From: Haloprofundus halobius
Lineage (GTDB): Archaea; Halobacteriota; Halobacteria; Halobacteriales; Haloferacaceae
NCBI RefSeq assembly: GCF_020097835.1
Contig: NZ_CP083666.1
Location: 2,604,001-2,668,000, forward strand
Reading direction: 5' to 3'
Length of the DNA: 64,000 nucleotides
Position numbers and translations under genes: made by a program. The notes under the pieces are model-generated. The model saw only the letters and a program-made list of their open reading frames with translations, made no database searches and was not told the DNA's origin. This document shows positions 16,524-24,604 of the stretch, in pieces (position 1 is the stretch's first letter; each line of letters opens with the position of its first letter).

Positions 16524-17441
16524 ATGCGAGAACTGGGCATCACCGAGACGCTCTCGAACCTCCCGGACCCCGCCGTCGCCGCGTTCGCGTTTCTCACGCA
16601 ACTCGGCGACGTCTGGTTTCTCTTCGCGGCGCTCGGTCTGTTGTATCTGCTCGCCGGCGAGCGAGTCGCCTCGGCCCCTCGACGAACGGGCGCGTTACTG
16701 ATCGCGCTCTCTATCGGCGCGCTGGCGTTGACGCTCGCGCTGAAGGCCACCTTCGCGTTTCCGCGGCCGCCGGCCGCCGAAACCGCCTCGATTCCACCGT
16801 GGCTGCCGCTGACGTTCGAAGCCGCCTACCTCAACGTCGCGACGGGCGACGGGTTCGGCTTCCCCAGCGGCCACGCTATCGGGTCCACCGTCGCCTACGG
16901 CGGCGCGGCGGCGGTGCTCGACGTGTGGAACCGACGGAAGCGGACGCTCGTCGCGGGCGGTGCCGTCGGCGTCGTCTGTCTCGCGCGACTCGTCCTCGGC
17001 GTTCACTATCTCGTCGACGTGCTCGCCGGCGTCGCCGTCGGTCTCGTCTACCTCGCCGTGGCGCTCCGGGTCGCCGACGGCGACCCCGCCCGCGCGTTCG
17101 GCATCGCCACCGTCACCGCCGCGCTCGCGCTCGCCGCCGTCGTCATGCGAGGCGTCCCTTCGGAACTCGGACCGGTCGCAACGACGCTCGGTGCGGCTTT
17201 GGCCGGTGCCGTCGTCTGGAGACGCCTCGATGCGACGCAGGCGGCCGTCTCACTCCCCGTCGCCGTCGCCGGCCTCGGGCTGTCGGGCGGGCCGTGGATA
17301 TTCGCGTATCTCGCGGAGGTCGGACTCGTCGTCTCGTTCGTCGCGGGGGCGACAGGGCTCTCGATTCTCGTCGCAGTACCGGCGCTCGTGGGACATGACG
17401 AGGGCGAAAAAAGCGGCGGCGGAACGTCGCGGACGGTCTGA
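16524..17441 (+). CDS. PAP2 superfamily membrane phosphatase
   Basis: 305 aa with about eight hydrophobic helices. The phosphatase motifs are KATFAFPRPPA (motif 1 region), FPSGHAIGS (motif 2, catalytic His) and RLVLGVHYLVDVLAG (motif 3, His and Asp). These enzymes remove phosphate from lipid phosphates or polyprenyl pyrophosphate at the membrane; in haloarchaea a dolichyl pyrophosphate or glycerolipid phosphate is plausible. The C-terminal half is an additional four-helix region without motifs. It converges on glnA. Confidence 0.85.
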   Translation: MRELGITETLSNLPDPAVAAFAFLTQLGDVWFLFAALGLLYLLAGERVASAPRRTGALLIALSIGALALTLALKATFAFPRPPAAETASIPPWLPLTFEAAYLNVATGDGFGFPSGHAIGSTVAYGGAAAVLDVWNRRKRTLVAGGAVGVVCLARLVLGVHYLVDVLAGVAVGLVYLAVALRVADGDPARAFGIATVTAALALAAVVMRGVPSELGPVATTLGAALAGAVVWRRLDATQAAVSLPVAVAGLGLSGGPWIFAYLAEVGLVVSFVAGATGLSILVAVPALVGHDEGEKSGGGTSRTV

Positions 17442-17450
17442 GCCAACCGT

Positions 17451-18821
17451 TCAGAACGTTTCGAGGTACCGTTCGACTTCCCAGTCGGAGACGTCGACAC
17501 GGTACTCGTCGTACTCCTGGGTTTTCGCCTCGACGAACTTCTCGCAGATGTGTTCGCCGAGCGCTGCCTGGATGTCCTCGTCCGCTTCGAGCGCGGCCAC
17601 GGCCTCGCCGAGGTTGCCCGGGAGCGTCTCGATGCCGTACTCCTCGCGCTTCTCCTCGTCGAACTCGTAGATGTTGTCTCTCACCGGGTCGGGCGCTTCG
17701 AGTTCCTGCTCGATGCCGTCGAGACCGGCGTGAATCATCACGGCGAGCGCGAGGTAGGGGTTGCACGACGGGTCGGGCGAGCGGAGTTCGATACGACTCG
17801 CGGCCGGGACGCGTGCGGCCGGTTTGCGGATGAGCGCCGAGCGGTTACGGTCGGACCACGCCACGTAGACGGGGGCTTCGTAGCCGGGGACGAGGCGCTT
17901 GTAGCTGTTGACCGTCGGGTTGCAGATGGCGGTGATAGCGGGCGCGTGTTGGAGGATGCCCTGCAGGAACTGCTTTGCGGTCTCCGAGAGGTTGAACTCG
18001 TCGTCGTCGTCGTGGAAGGCGTTCTCGCCGTCCTCGAACAGCGAGATGTGGGTGTGCATCCCCGACCCGTTGATCTTGGCGATGGGCTTGGGCATGAACG
18101 TCGCGTGCAGGTCGTGCTCGGCCGCGATAGCGCGAACGACCGTGCGGAACGTCCCGACGTTGTCGGCGGTGGTCAGCGCGTCGTCGTAGGTGAAGTTGAT
18201 CTCGTGCTGCCCCTCGGCGACCTCGTGGTGGCTGGCTTCGATCTCGAAGCCCATCGACTCGAGGCCGTAGATGATGTCGCGACGGACGTCGGAGGCGAGG
18301 TCTTTCGGCGCGAGGTCGAAGTACCCCCCGGCGTCGTTGGTCTTCGTCGTCGCGCGACCCCCCTCGTCCTCCTCGAAGAGGAAGAACTCGGGTTCGGGCG
18401 CGGCGTTGATGTCGTAGCCCATCTCCTCGGCGCGGGCGATGGCCTGCTTGAGGACGTAGCGGGGGTCGCCCTCGAACGGCTCACCCGTCGAGGTGTCGAT
18501 GACGTCGCAGATGAGGCGAGCGGAGGCACCCTCCTCGCGTTTCCGCCACGGCAGGATCGCGAACGTGCTGGGGTCCGGCTTGAGCCGCATGTCCGACTCC
18601 TGGATGCGAACGAATCCCTCGATGCTCGACCCGTCGAAGTAGATTCCTTCGGAGAACGCCTTCTCGGCCTGTGTGGCCGGAACGGCGACGTTTTTTACTG
18701 TGCCGAGAATATCCGTGAACTGCAAACGGAGGAAATCAACGTTTTTCGACTCGATTTCGTCGATAACTGCCTGCGCTTCGGTGCTCAGCCCCCCGTCCGG
18801 AGATGCGTTTTCGTCCGTCAT
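17451..18821 (-). CDS. glnA: Glutamine synthetase type I
   Basis: 456 aa from the ATG at 18821 ([11 protein letters not shown]). It condenses glutamate and ammonia with ATP and is the main ammonia-assimilating enzyme. Visible motifs are FDGSSIEGF in the beta-grasp domain, [11 protein letters not shown] and [12 protein letters not shown] (metal and glutamate ligands), [12 protein letters not shown], and [10 protein letters not shown] with [14 protein letters not shown] near the ATP and glutamate sites. The length matches the GSI-alpha branch without the adenylylation insert. lrp is divergent from it across a 126-base spacer, so control by that regulator is likely. Confidence 0.97.
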   Translation of the reverse strand: MTDENASPDGGLSTEAQAVIDEIESKNVDFLRLQFTDILGTVKNVAVPATQAEKAFSEGIYFDGSSIEGFVRIQESDMRLKPDPSTFAILPWRKREEGASARLICDVIDTSTGEPFEGDPRYVLKQAIARAEEMGYDINAAPEPEFFLFEEDEGGRATTKTNDAGGYFDLAPKDLASDVRRDIIYGLESMGFEIEASHHEVAEGQHEINFTYDDALTTADNVGTFRTVVRAIAAEHDLHATFMPKPIAKINGSGMHTHISLFEDGENAFHDDDDEFNLSETAKQFLQGILQHAPAITAICNPTVNSYKRLVPGYEAPVYVAWSDRNRSALIRKPAARVPAASRIELRSPDPSCNPYLALAVMIHAGLDGIEQELEAPDPVRDNIYEFDEEKREEYGIETLPGNLGEAVAALEADEDIQAALGEHICEKFVEAKTQEYDEYRVDVSDWEVERYLETF

Positions 18822-18843
18822 ATTTCTGAACAGGCTATGCGTG

Positions 18844-18947
18844 TACACCCAGTATAAAGACGTTATCGCTTACCGCAAAACACCCGCTACTGCTCTATAA
18901 TTGGATATTCGTTAAATTCTAATCCCCCCAGTACGTTCGTGGGTGTA
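18844..18947. promoter_or_regulatory. Divergent glnA/lrp promoter region with inverted octamers
   Basis: The glnA side has CAGTATAAAG at 18850-18859, a TATA box on the minus strand about 30 bases from the glnA start. The lrp side has CTATAATT (18896-18903) and GTTAAATT (18911-18918). TACACCCA at 18844-18851 and its reverse complement TGGGTGTA at 18940-18947 flank the spacer, the second ending directly before the lrp ATG. They may be sites for the Lrp protein. Confidence 0.45.
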
Positions 18948-19406
18948 ATGACGTACGAAAACCTCGACGCAAAACTCATCAATGCACTACTGGGCGACGG
19001 CCGCGCGAGTCTGCGAAGCCTCGGCGAGAAACTGGACGTCTCGGTCACGACCATCTCGAACCACCTCCGCGACCTGGAGGCCGAAGGCGTCGTCGAGGGG
19101 TACACCCCCATCGTCAACTACGACGCGCTCGGCTACGACGTGACCGCGATCATCCAGTTGAAAGTCGAAGGGAGCGCGCTCCCCGACATCACCGAACGCC
19201 TGCAGGAGCAGAAACAGATGATCTCGGTGTACGAAGTCACGGGCGACTACGACGTCATCGCCATCGGCAAGTTCACCGACACCGACGGCATGAACAAGCA
19301 GATAAAGGAGTTGCTGACCGACGCCGACATCCGCGAGTCGAACACGAGCGTCGTACTCAACGCCGTCGTCGAGAACGAACAGTTCGAACTCGATATCGAA
19401 GAGTAG
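18948..19406 (+). CDS. lrp: Lrp/AsnC family transcription regulator
   Basis: 152 aa from the ATG at 18948 ([21 protein letters not shown]). An N-terminal helix-turn-helix ([41 protein letters not shown]) is followed by the RAM ligand domain ([42 protein letters not shown]...). The layout is the standard Lrp architecture, binding DNA as dimers or octamers with an amino acid such as glutamine or leucine as effector. Position and orientation indicate control of glnA and itself. Confidence 0.92.
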   Translation: MTYENLDAKLINALLGDGRASLRSLGEKLDVSVTTISNHLRDLEAEGVVEGYTPIVNYDALGYDVTAIIQLKVEGSALPDITERLQEQKQMISVYEVTGDYDVIAIGKFTDTDGMNKQIKELLTDADIRESNTSVVLNAVVENEQFELDIEE

Positions 19407-19593
19407 GCGGGATTCGACTCGTTCTCGGCGTTCGTTCTGTCGACGAGTGAGGACTCTGTCACACACCGCGTTCGCGACACAGAGTCCGCGACACACAGAA
19501 TCCGACCGGCAGGGCGGTTCGGCCGGGATACTGAAGCGGCGGCGGTCCGCTCGGGCAAGCGTCTAACGCGATAGAGAGAGACGGAGGACGTGC

Positions 19594-19624
19594 ACTCGAA
19601 GTCCTCCTCGAACACGAACGTCCC
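19594..19624 (-). pseudogene. Remnant of an M29 aminopeptidase 3' end
   Basis: These 31 bases match 28 of 31 bases of 19689-19719, the last codons of the adjacent aminopeptidase, and on the minus strand would encode GTFVFEEDFE against GTFVFEENFE of the intact gene. The three differences are single bases. It is the only recognisable part of what was probably a tandem second copy that has been deleted. Confidence 0.5.
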
Positions 19625-19637
19625 AGTTCCACCTTTT

Positions 19638-19683
19638 GCTCGCTCACTACGTTCGCTCGCAAAATCTGGACCAAAAAAAAAAA
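19638..19683. repeat. Intergenic motif: GCTCGCTCAC element plus AAAATCTGGACC and A-run
   Basis: Between the convergent lrp and aminopeptidase genes a GCTCGCTCAC...TTCGCTCGC block (19638-19660) is followed by AAAATCTGGACCAAAAAA and more A (19661-19683). The same AAAATCTGnACCAAAAAA word recurs at 41974-41991, also beside a GCTCGCTC block. The A-run gives a T-run on the minus strand and may end the aminopeptidase transcript. Confidence 0.5.
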
Positions 19684-19686
19684 CCG

Positions 19687-20772
19687 CTACTCGAAGTTCT
19701 CTTCGAACACGAACGTGCCGTTGCGCTGCACCACTTCCCCGTCGACTTCGATGGTGGAGTTCTCGCTCATGTCGACGATCATGTCGACGTGTTCGGCGGA
19801 CTCGTTGAGTTCGTTCTCCTCGCCGACACACTCCTCGTAGGCGCTGCCGACGGCCATGTGGACCGTGTCGCCCATCTTCTCGTCGAACAGCATGTTGTAG
19901 GTGAACGTGTCGATGGCGCGGTTCATCCCGATGCCGAGTTCGCCGAGGTAGCGCGACCCCTCGTCGGTGTCGAGGATGCTCGTCAGTAGCTCTTCGTTGC
20001 GCTCGGCGCTGTGGGCGACGACCTTCCCTTCCTCGAACGTGAGGCGCGCGCCCTCGATTTCGCGGCCGTAGCGGTACAGCGGCATGTCGAAGTGGACGTC
20101 GCCTTCGACGCTGTCCTTGACGGGTGCGGTGAACACCTCGCCGCCGGGGAGGTTCGCCTCGCCGTAGTCGTTGATGGTCTCGTTACCCGTCAGACTCATC
20201 GTGAGGGCGGTCTCGTCGCCCGAGGTGATGCGCACCTCGTCGGCGTCGTTCATGATGTCGACCATCTGCTGTTGGAACTCCCGCTGGGCGTCCCAGTCGA
20301 GCGTGACGGCGTCCCAGACGAAGTTCTCGTAGCCCTCGGTGCTCATTCCTGCCAACTGGGCGTGGCCCGTCGTCGGGTACTGCGTGAGACACCACGTCTT
20401 CGAGAGTCGCTCGTGGAGAATCTCCCGTTCGGCCCGGCGGAACGCGGCGTTGGTCTCTGGGTCGACGTCGGCTTTCTCGGAGACGTTGCCGCCGCTTCGC
20501 GCGACGATGTAGACGTCCATCTCCTCGTAGAGCGCGAGTTTGTGCGCCGGGGTGTCGAACTCGTCCTCGCGTGCGCGGAGGAACGCTCGCTCGGCGCGGT
20601 CGGAGTTGTTGAGGTAGATGGGGTTCGCGCCGCGGTCGCCGATGAGTTCGTGGAGCGCGACGGCGAGGTCCTCGGCTTCGCTCGGCATGTGGACGACGAC
20701 GTTGTCGCCCGCGTCGATGTCCGTCGAGTGGTCGACGATGGTCTGTGCGTGTTCGCGGATACGCGGGTCCAT
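19687..20772 (-). CDS. M29 family (thermophilic-type) aminopeptidase
   Basis: 361 aa starting MDPRIREHAQTIVDHSTDIDAGDNVVVH. The metal-ligand regions of family M29 are visible: PGGEVFTAPVKDSVEGDVHFD (conserved Glu), LGELGIGMNRAIDTFTYNMLFDEKMGDTVHMAVGSAYEECVG (Glu and His ligands) and HVDMIVDM (His-x-Asp near the C-terminus). It should cleave N-terminal residues from peptides using two metal ions. There is no signal peptide, so it acts in the cytoplasm. It converges on lrp, and a remnant of a second copy lies beyond its 3' end. Confidence 0.9.
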   Translation of the reverse strand: MDPRIREHAQTIVDHSTDIDAGDNVVVHMPSEAEDLAVALHELIGDRGANPIYLNNSDRAERAFLRAREDEFDTPAHKLALYEEMDVYIVARSGGNVSEKADVDPETNAAFRRAEREILHERLSKTWCLTQYPTTGHAQLAGMSTEGYENFVWDAVTLDWDAQREFQQQMVDIMNDADEVRITSGDETALTMSLTGNETINDYGEANLPGGEVFTAPVKDSVEGDVHFDMPLYRYGREIEGARLTFEEGKVVAHSAERNEELLTSILDTDEGSRYLGELGIGMNRAIDTFTYNMLFDEKMGDTVHMAVGSAYEECVGEENELNESAEHVDMIVDMSENSTIEVDGEVVQRNGTFVFEENFE

Positions 20773-20886
20773 GCGTCGGGGGTTCTTTCGGTGGGGGGTT
20801 ACGGTTTTCGGAGTTGTCGTCTGGATTTCGTGATTGGGTCAACGAACTGTTTGTGTTTAGAGAAGATACTTGTTCGGACGGTGGGA

Positions 20887-21378
20887 ATGAACGGCGTGAA
20901 CCGACGTACGTATCTCGCCTCGGTCGGCGCGAGCGCTGCACTCGCTGGCTGTACTACGCTTGCTGCACCGCAGGACGACTCACGACCGAACTATCTCGGG
21001 AGAGAAATCGTGTACGAGCGCGACGGTTTCGAACTCAGTCTTCTGGACGAAGTAGCTCGTCTGGGAGAGACGGTTGCGTTCGAGGCGACCAACACCGGAG
21101 AGTCGGAGATTTCGCTCGGCTGCAACAGCCCGTGGGCGATTCAGAGAGAGACTGCGGATGGCTGGCAACACACGACGTGGACAGGTGGACGCTACTTCGA
21201 GATGTGTTACTCAGCACTCCGACCGGGCGATTCTGTTAGAGAGGTAGTCACCTTATCCGAGTCCGCACTCGACGGGCAAGTGAGCGAACTGCATACCGAA
21301 CTCCGTCCCGGTCAGTACCGCTTCGTGCTTATCGGCTCAGAGCCCTATCTAGCTACTGATTTCGAGATTTTGGAGTAG
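20887..21378 (+). CDS. Putative Tat-exported lipoprotein
   Basis: 163 aa from the ATG at 20887. The signal NRRTYLASVGASAALAGCTTLAAP combines a twin-arginine motif with a lipobox (LAGC), as in most haloarchaeal lipoproteins. The mature part (GFELSLLDEVARLGETVAFEATNTGESEISLGC, EMCYSALRPGDSVREVVTL, ELRPGQYRFVLIGSEPY) looks like an immunoglobulin-like beta sandwich of the kind found in secreted copper or protease-inhibitor-like proteins. Two Cys remain in the mature domain. No specific ligand can be assigned. Codon usage is less GC-biased than in neighbouring genes. Confidence 0.8.
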   Translation: MNGVNRRTYLASVGASAALAGCTTLAAPQDDSRPNYLGREIVYERDGFELSLLDEVARLGETVAFEATNTGESEISLGCNSPWAIQRETADGWQHTTWTGGRYFEMCYSALRPGDSVREVVTLSESALDGQVSELHTELRPGQYRFVLIGSEPYLATDFEILE

Positions 21379-21473
21379 GTGTGGCAGTCGCTCCACAGCC
21401 AACAGTGCCGTTTCGATTCTAGCTGCCGGGCGCACCGAGAGACCACACCGCCACCTCAGACCTCCCCAGCCTC

Positions 21474-21497
21474 GTCGGCGACACGAGCGTCGCCGAC
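21474..21497. terminator. Perfect 9-bp hairpin between convergent genes
   Basis: GTCGGCGAC (21474-21482), loop ACGAGC and GTCGCCGAC (21489-21497) form a GC-rich hairpin. A second, weaker one (GTCGCC/GGCGAC) follows within 40 bases. It lies between the stop codons of the lipoprotein gene and the regulator gene, so it may act in both directions. No long T-run is present. Confidence 0.4.
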
Positions 21498-21573
21498 TCC
21501 CTCGCGCACGGTTCGTCGCCACGGAGGGCGACGGAGCCGCGCGCCTCGACTCTCGCTGGCCGTAGACTGGTAG

Positions 21574-22353
21574 TCACGGGACGAGATGCTGGAACGCCCG
21601 GAGCGCGTTCTCGCCGTCGTTCGTGAGCGTGACGCGCGTCCGGCGTCCGATGCGCTCGGTTTCGACGTAGCCGCGGGCGAGAAGCGGGTCGAGGACGCGC
21701 GAGTCGAGCAGTCGGTAGTAGGCTTTCTCGGTCGTCGCCGCTGAGGTCGCGACAAAGTCGAAGTCGCGTTCGCGCGCGAAGTCGATGAGATCTCTCTTGT
21801 TCGGTCCGCGGGAGCGGCCGCCGGGGTCGGTCGTCTCGTCGGTTTCGGCGTCGACGTACAAGAGGAACGCGACGAGCGTCGGCGAGGGCGCGTCGATAGG
21901 GTACGTTGGCAGCGCGAACACCGACTCGACCGTGGCGTGCAGTGGGTCCTTGGGGACCTCCCGGCCGTCGGGGCCGTAGTCGGGTTTGGCGTAGAACGGC
22001 GTCGCACCGGTCGCCATGCAGGCGATCATCCCCGCGATAGCGGTGATCTTGCTACCCCCCGAGAGGTTGACGAACACCTCGTCGTCGGCGTGGTCGTCGA
22101 TGGCTTCGGCGATGCTTCCGAGCGCGTCGTAGAGGTCGAAAATGTCGCACGTCCGGAGTTCGAGGTCGATGCGGTCGTTCCCCTCCAGCTCGGCGAGAAA
22201 CGCGTCCAGATAGTCGATGTCGGCGGCGTCGGCGTGTTCGATGGCGACGACCTTGTCGGCGCGCCACCGGAGCACGGGGTCGCGGAATCGGGCGTACTCG
22301 AACCCGAGGGGGACCACCTGCACGCGCAACGGAACCGGAGCGTCCGTAGTCAT
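21574..22353 (-). CDS. CARF-type (HFX_2341-like) regulator with wHTH
   Basis: 259 aa from the ATG at 22353 (MTTDAPVPLRVQVVPLGFEYARF). The N-terminal domain has the Rossmann-like CARF layout: VVPLGFEYAR, a helix region LDAFLAELEGNDRIDLELRTCDIFDLYDALGSIAEAI, then the signature FVNLSGGSKITAIAGMIACM. The C-terminal half (RDLIDFARERDFDFVATSAATTEKAYYRLLDSRVLDPLLARGYVETERIGRRTRVTLTNDGE) is a winged helix. The domains match the haloarchaeal DUF6293/HFX_2341 family, relatives of Csa3. No CRISPR genes are nearby. A cyclic-nucleotide ligand is possible but unproven. Confidence 0.85.
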   Translation of the reverse strand: MTTDAPVPLRVQVVPLGFEYARFRDPVLRWRADKVVAIEHADAADIDYLDAFLAELEGNDRIDLELRTCDIFDLYDALGSIAEAIDDHADDEVFVNLSGGSKITAIAGMIACMATGATPFYAKPDYGPDGREVPKDPLHATVESVFALPTYPIDAPSPTLVAFLLYVDAETDETTDPGGRSRGPNKRDLIDFARERDFDFVATSAATTEKAYYRLLDSRVLDPLLARGYVETERIGRRTRVTLTNDGENALRAFQHLVP

Positions 22354-22432
22354 ATCCGGCGGTCGGCGGCGTCGGTCATGAGACTGTCGAACGGCCCGAA
22401 CCGTCCGGAAATCAGCGCCGGAGAGGCCCCGC

Positions 22433-23347
22433 TCATCGCCTCTGGACGACGAGCGCACCGAGCGCCGCGACGAGGAGGCCGAACCACGCCGTCGGCGAGA
22501 GCGGTTCGTCCAGAAACAGCCAGCCCAAGAGGGCGACCTGGACGAGCATCGTGTTGTTGATGACGCTCGACTCGACGGCCGAGAGCGTCCGCAGCGTCCG
22601 GTTCCAGAGGGTGAACGCGAACGCCGTGTTAACGACCGCGAGCCACCCGACGACGAGCCACGACTCCGTCGACAGCGCCGGGACTCCCTGAACGCTCGCG
22701 CCGACGGCGAGCAGCAGACCGCCGCCGAGGCTCATCGAGAGGGTCGTCACCGCCAGCGGCGACGGGCCGCCTCGATTGACCGCTCGACCGAGCAGCGCCG
22801 CCGTTGCGTTGCCGCCGAGGGCGACGGCGGCCGCCGCGAGTCCGACCCTGTCGCCGCTCGGGGCGACCGGTCCGAGGTAGAGTCCGACGCCGACGAGGAG
22901 GACGGCGATGCCGACCCACTGGCGGACGGTCGGGCGCTCGCCGAGCGCGACGATGCCAGCGGCGGCGACGGCGACGGGAGTGAGCGTGAGCGCGAGACTC
23001 ACCGTTGCCGCGCGCAGCGACGCGAGCGCGACGAACTGCGCACCCTGCGTCATCGCGTACATCGTCAGACCGAGCGAACCGAGAACCGTCCACTCTCGAC
23101 GGGATAGCCCCCGAATCGACGAGAGGCCCTCTCGTCCGAGTAACAGCGGCCATAACAGCGTCGCGGCCAGTGCGTAGCGAAGCCCGGCGAACGTGAGCGC
23201 CGGTATCGCGTCGAGACCGGTTCGGATGAGTACGTACGAACTCGACCACAGGACCGTGACAAACAGCGCTTCGGCGACGGCGACGGCGTGCGGGGAGCGT
23301 CGGAGGAGTCGCGTCCGACCGTCAGGCGTCTCTACGTCGGTGTTCAC
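22433..23347 (-). CDS. EamA/DMT family transporter
   Basis: 304 aa from the GTG at 23347 (MNTDVETPDGRTRLLRRSP). Ten hydrophobic helices in two five-helix repeats (first repeat starts EALFVTVLWSSSYVLIRTGLDAIPALTFAGLRYALAATLL; second contains NATAALLGRAVN and AVESSVINNTMLVQVALLGWLFLDEPLSPTAWFG). These are drug/metabolite exporters of the inner membrane. The substrate is not predictable. The gene ends 80 bases before the regulator gene on the same strand, so cotranscription is possible. Confidence 0.88.
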   Translation of the reverse strand: MNTDVETPDGRTRLLRRSPHAVAVAEALFVTVLWSSSYVLIRTGLDAIPALTFAGLRYALAATLLWPLLLGREGLSSIRGLSRREWTVLGSLGLTMYAMTQGAQFVALASLRAATVSLALTLTPVAVAAAGIVALGERPTVRQWVGIAVLLVGVGLYLGPVAPSGDRVGLAAAAVALGGNATAALLGRAVNRGGPSPLAVTTLSMSLGGGLLLAVGASVQGVPALSTESWLVVGWLAVVNTAFAFTLWNRTLRTLSAVESSVINNTMLVQVALLGWLFLDEPLSPTAWFGLLVAALGALVVQRR

Positions 23348-23384
23348 ACCGAATCGTTCCAAACGGGGGTGATAGCGACGTTGC

Positions 23385-23407
23385 GTTACGGTCGTTACGG
23401 TCGTTAC
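23385..23407. repeat. GTTACGGTC tandem repeat
   Basis: Two full copies of the 9-mer GTTACGGTC and the start of a third (GTTAC) run head to tail about 40-60 bases upstream of the DMT gene start, in the spacer shared with the divergent threonine aldolase gene. Direct 9-base spacing could be an operator array or slippage product. Confidence 0.4.
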
Positions 23408-23515
23408 TATCGATACCGTTCGGGGAACGGACGCATCGAGTCGAAGCGGTCGGAGAAAGTACAACCGTCGCCGAGACCCGCGACTATTTGCGCGTCCGGC
23501 GAGAGGTCTCCGACG

Positions 23516-24541
23516 ATGATAGACCTCCGCAGCGACACCGTCACGAAGCCGAGCGAGGAGATGCGCGAGGCCGCCCGCGACGCCGACGTCGGCGACGACG
23601 TCTACCGCGACGACCCGACCGTCAACGAACTCGAACGCCGCGCTGCCGACCTCGTCGGCAAGGAAGCCGCCCTATACGTCCCCTCGGGGACGATGGGCAA
23701 CCAGATCGCGGTTCGGGTGCACACCGACCGCGGCCAGGAACTGCTCTGCGACGAACAGGCCCACGTCGTCAAGTGGGAACTCGGCGGCATCGCCCAGCTC
23801 TCGCAGCTGCAGGTCCGAACCATCGACTGCGGCGACCGGTGCGTCCCGACGCCCGAACAGATTCGCGAGCGCTACGTCGAGGAGGACCTCCACCGACCCG
23901 GGACGGGCCTCCTGACGCTCGAAAACACGCACAACAGCCGCGGGGGCGTCGCCGTCCCCAAAGAGCACATCGACGCCGCGGCGGAAGCCGCCCACGACCT
24001 CGGCGTGCCGGTCCATCTCGACGGCGCGCGCGTCTTCAACGCCGCCGTCTCGCTCGACGAAGACCCCAGATCACTAGTCGAGAACGTCGACAGCGTCATG
24101 TTCTGTCTCTCGAAGGGACTCGGCGCGCCCGTCGGCTCGATTCTCGCGGGCGACGAGGCGTACATCGACCGCGCGCGCCGCACCCGAAAGCTGCTCGGCG
24201 GCGGCATGCGGCAGGCCGGCATCATCGCCGCTCCCGGCCTCCTGGCGCTCGAAAACGTCGACCGTCTCGCAGAGGACCACGAGAACGCCCGGACGCTCGC
24301 GGCGGGGCTGAACGAACTCGACGGCCTCGTCGCACCCACGCCCGACTCCAACATCGTCGTCGTCGACGTGGCGGACGCGGGCCTCACCGCGAACGAGTTC
24401 GTCGACGCCTGCGTCAACGAGGGCGTCGCCTGCGGCGCGTTCGGCGAGACAATCGTCCGACTCTGTACGAACTGGGACGTCTCCGCGGCCGACGTAGAGG
24501 AGGCGCTCGACCGCATCGCCACGGCCGCCGAGTCGGCGTAG
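23516..24541 (+). CDS. Threonine aldolase / beta-eliminating lyase family PLP enzyme
   Basis: 341 aa from the ATG at 23516 (MIDLRSDTVTKPSEEMREA). PLP fold type I: the N-terminal DLRSDTVTKP and GDDVYRDDPTVNELE are diagnostic of low-specificity L-threonine aldolase, SGTMGNQIAV binds the phosphate, HLDGARVFNAAV holds the Asp to the pyridine nitrogen, and SVMFCLSKGLGAPVGSIL carries the Schiff-base Lys. It should split threonine or allo-threonine to glycine and acetaldehyde. It is a homotetramer by family knowledge. The gene stands alone. Confidence 0.92.
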   Translation: MIDLRSDTVTKPSEEMREAARDADVGDDVYRDDPTVNELERRAADLVGKEAALYVPSGTMGNQIAVRVHTDRGQELLCDEQAHVVKWELGGIAQLSQLQVRTIDCGDRCVPTPEQIRERYVEEDLHRPGTGLLTLENTHNSRGGVAVPKEHIDAAAEAAHDLGVPVHLDGARVFNAAVSLDEDPRSLVENVDSVMFCLSKGLGAPVGSILAGDEAYIDRARRTRKLLGGGMRQAGIIAAPGLLALENVDRLAEDHENARTLAAGLNELDGLVAPTPDSNIVVVDVADAGLTANEFVDACVNEGVACGAFGETIVRLCTNWDVSAADVEEALDRIATAAESA

Positions 24542-24604
24542 ACGGTCGGCGACGTTCGCGACGAGACGGTCGAACTCGTCTCGGCCGAACTCGCCGAACT
24601 CCGC

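Noticed and set aside
19673-19683. A11 run as part of an origin or an insertion end
   Set aside because: It is a single homopolymer after a gene end, better explained as a transcript-end T-run for the minus-strand gene.
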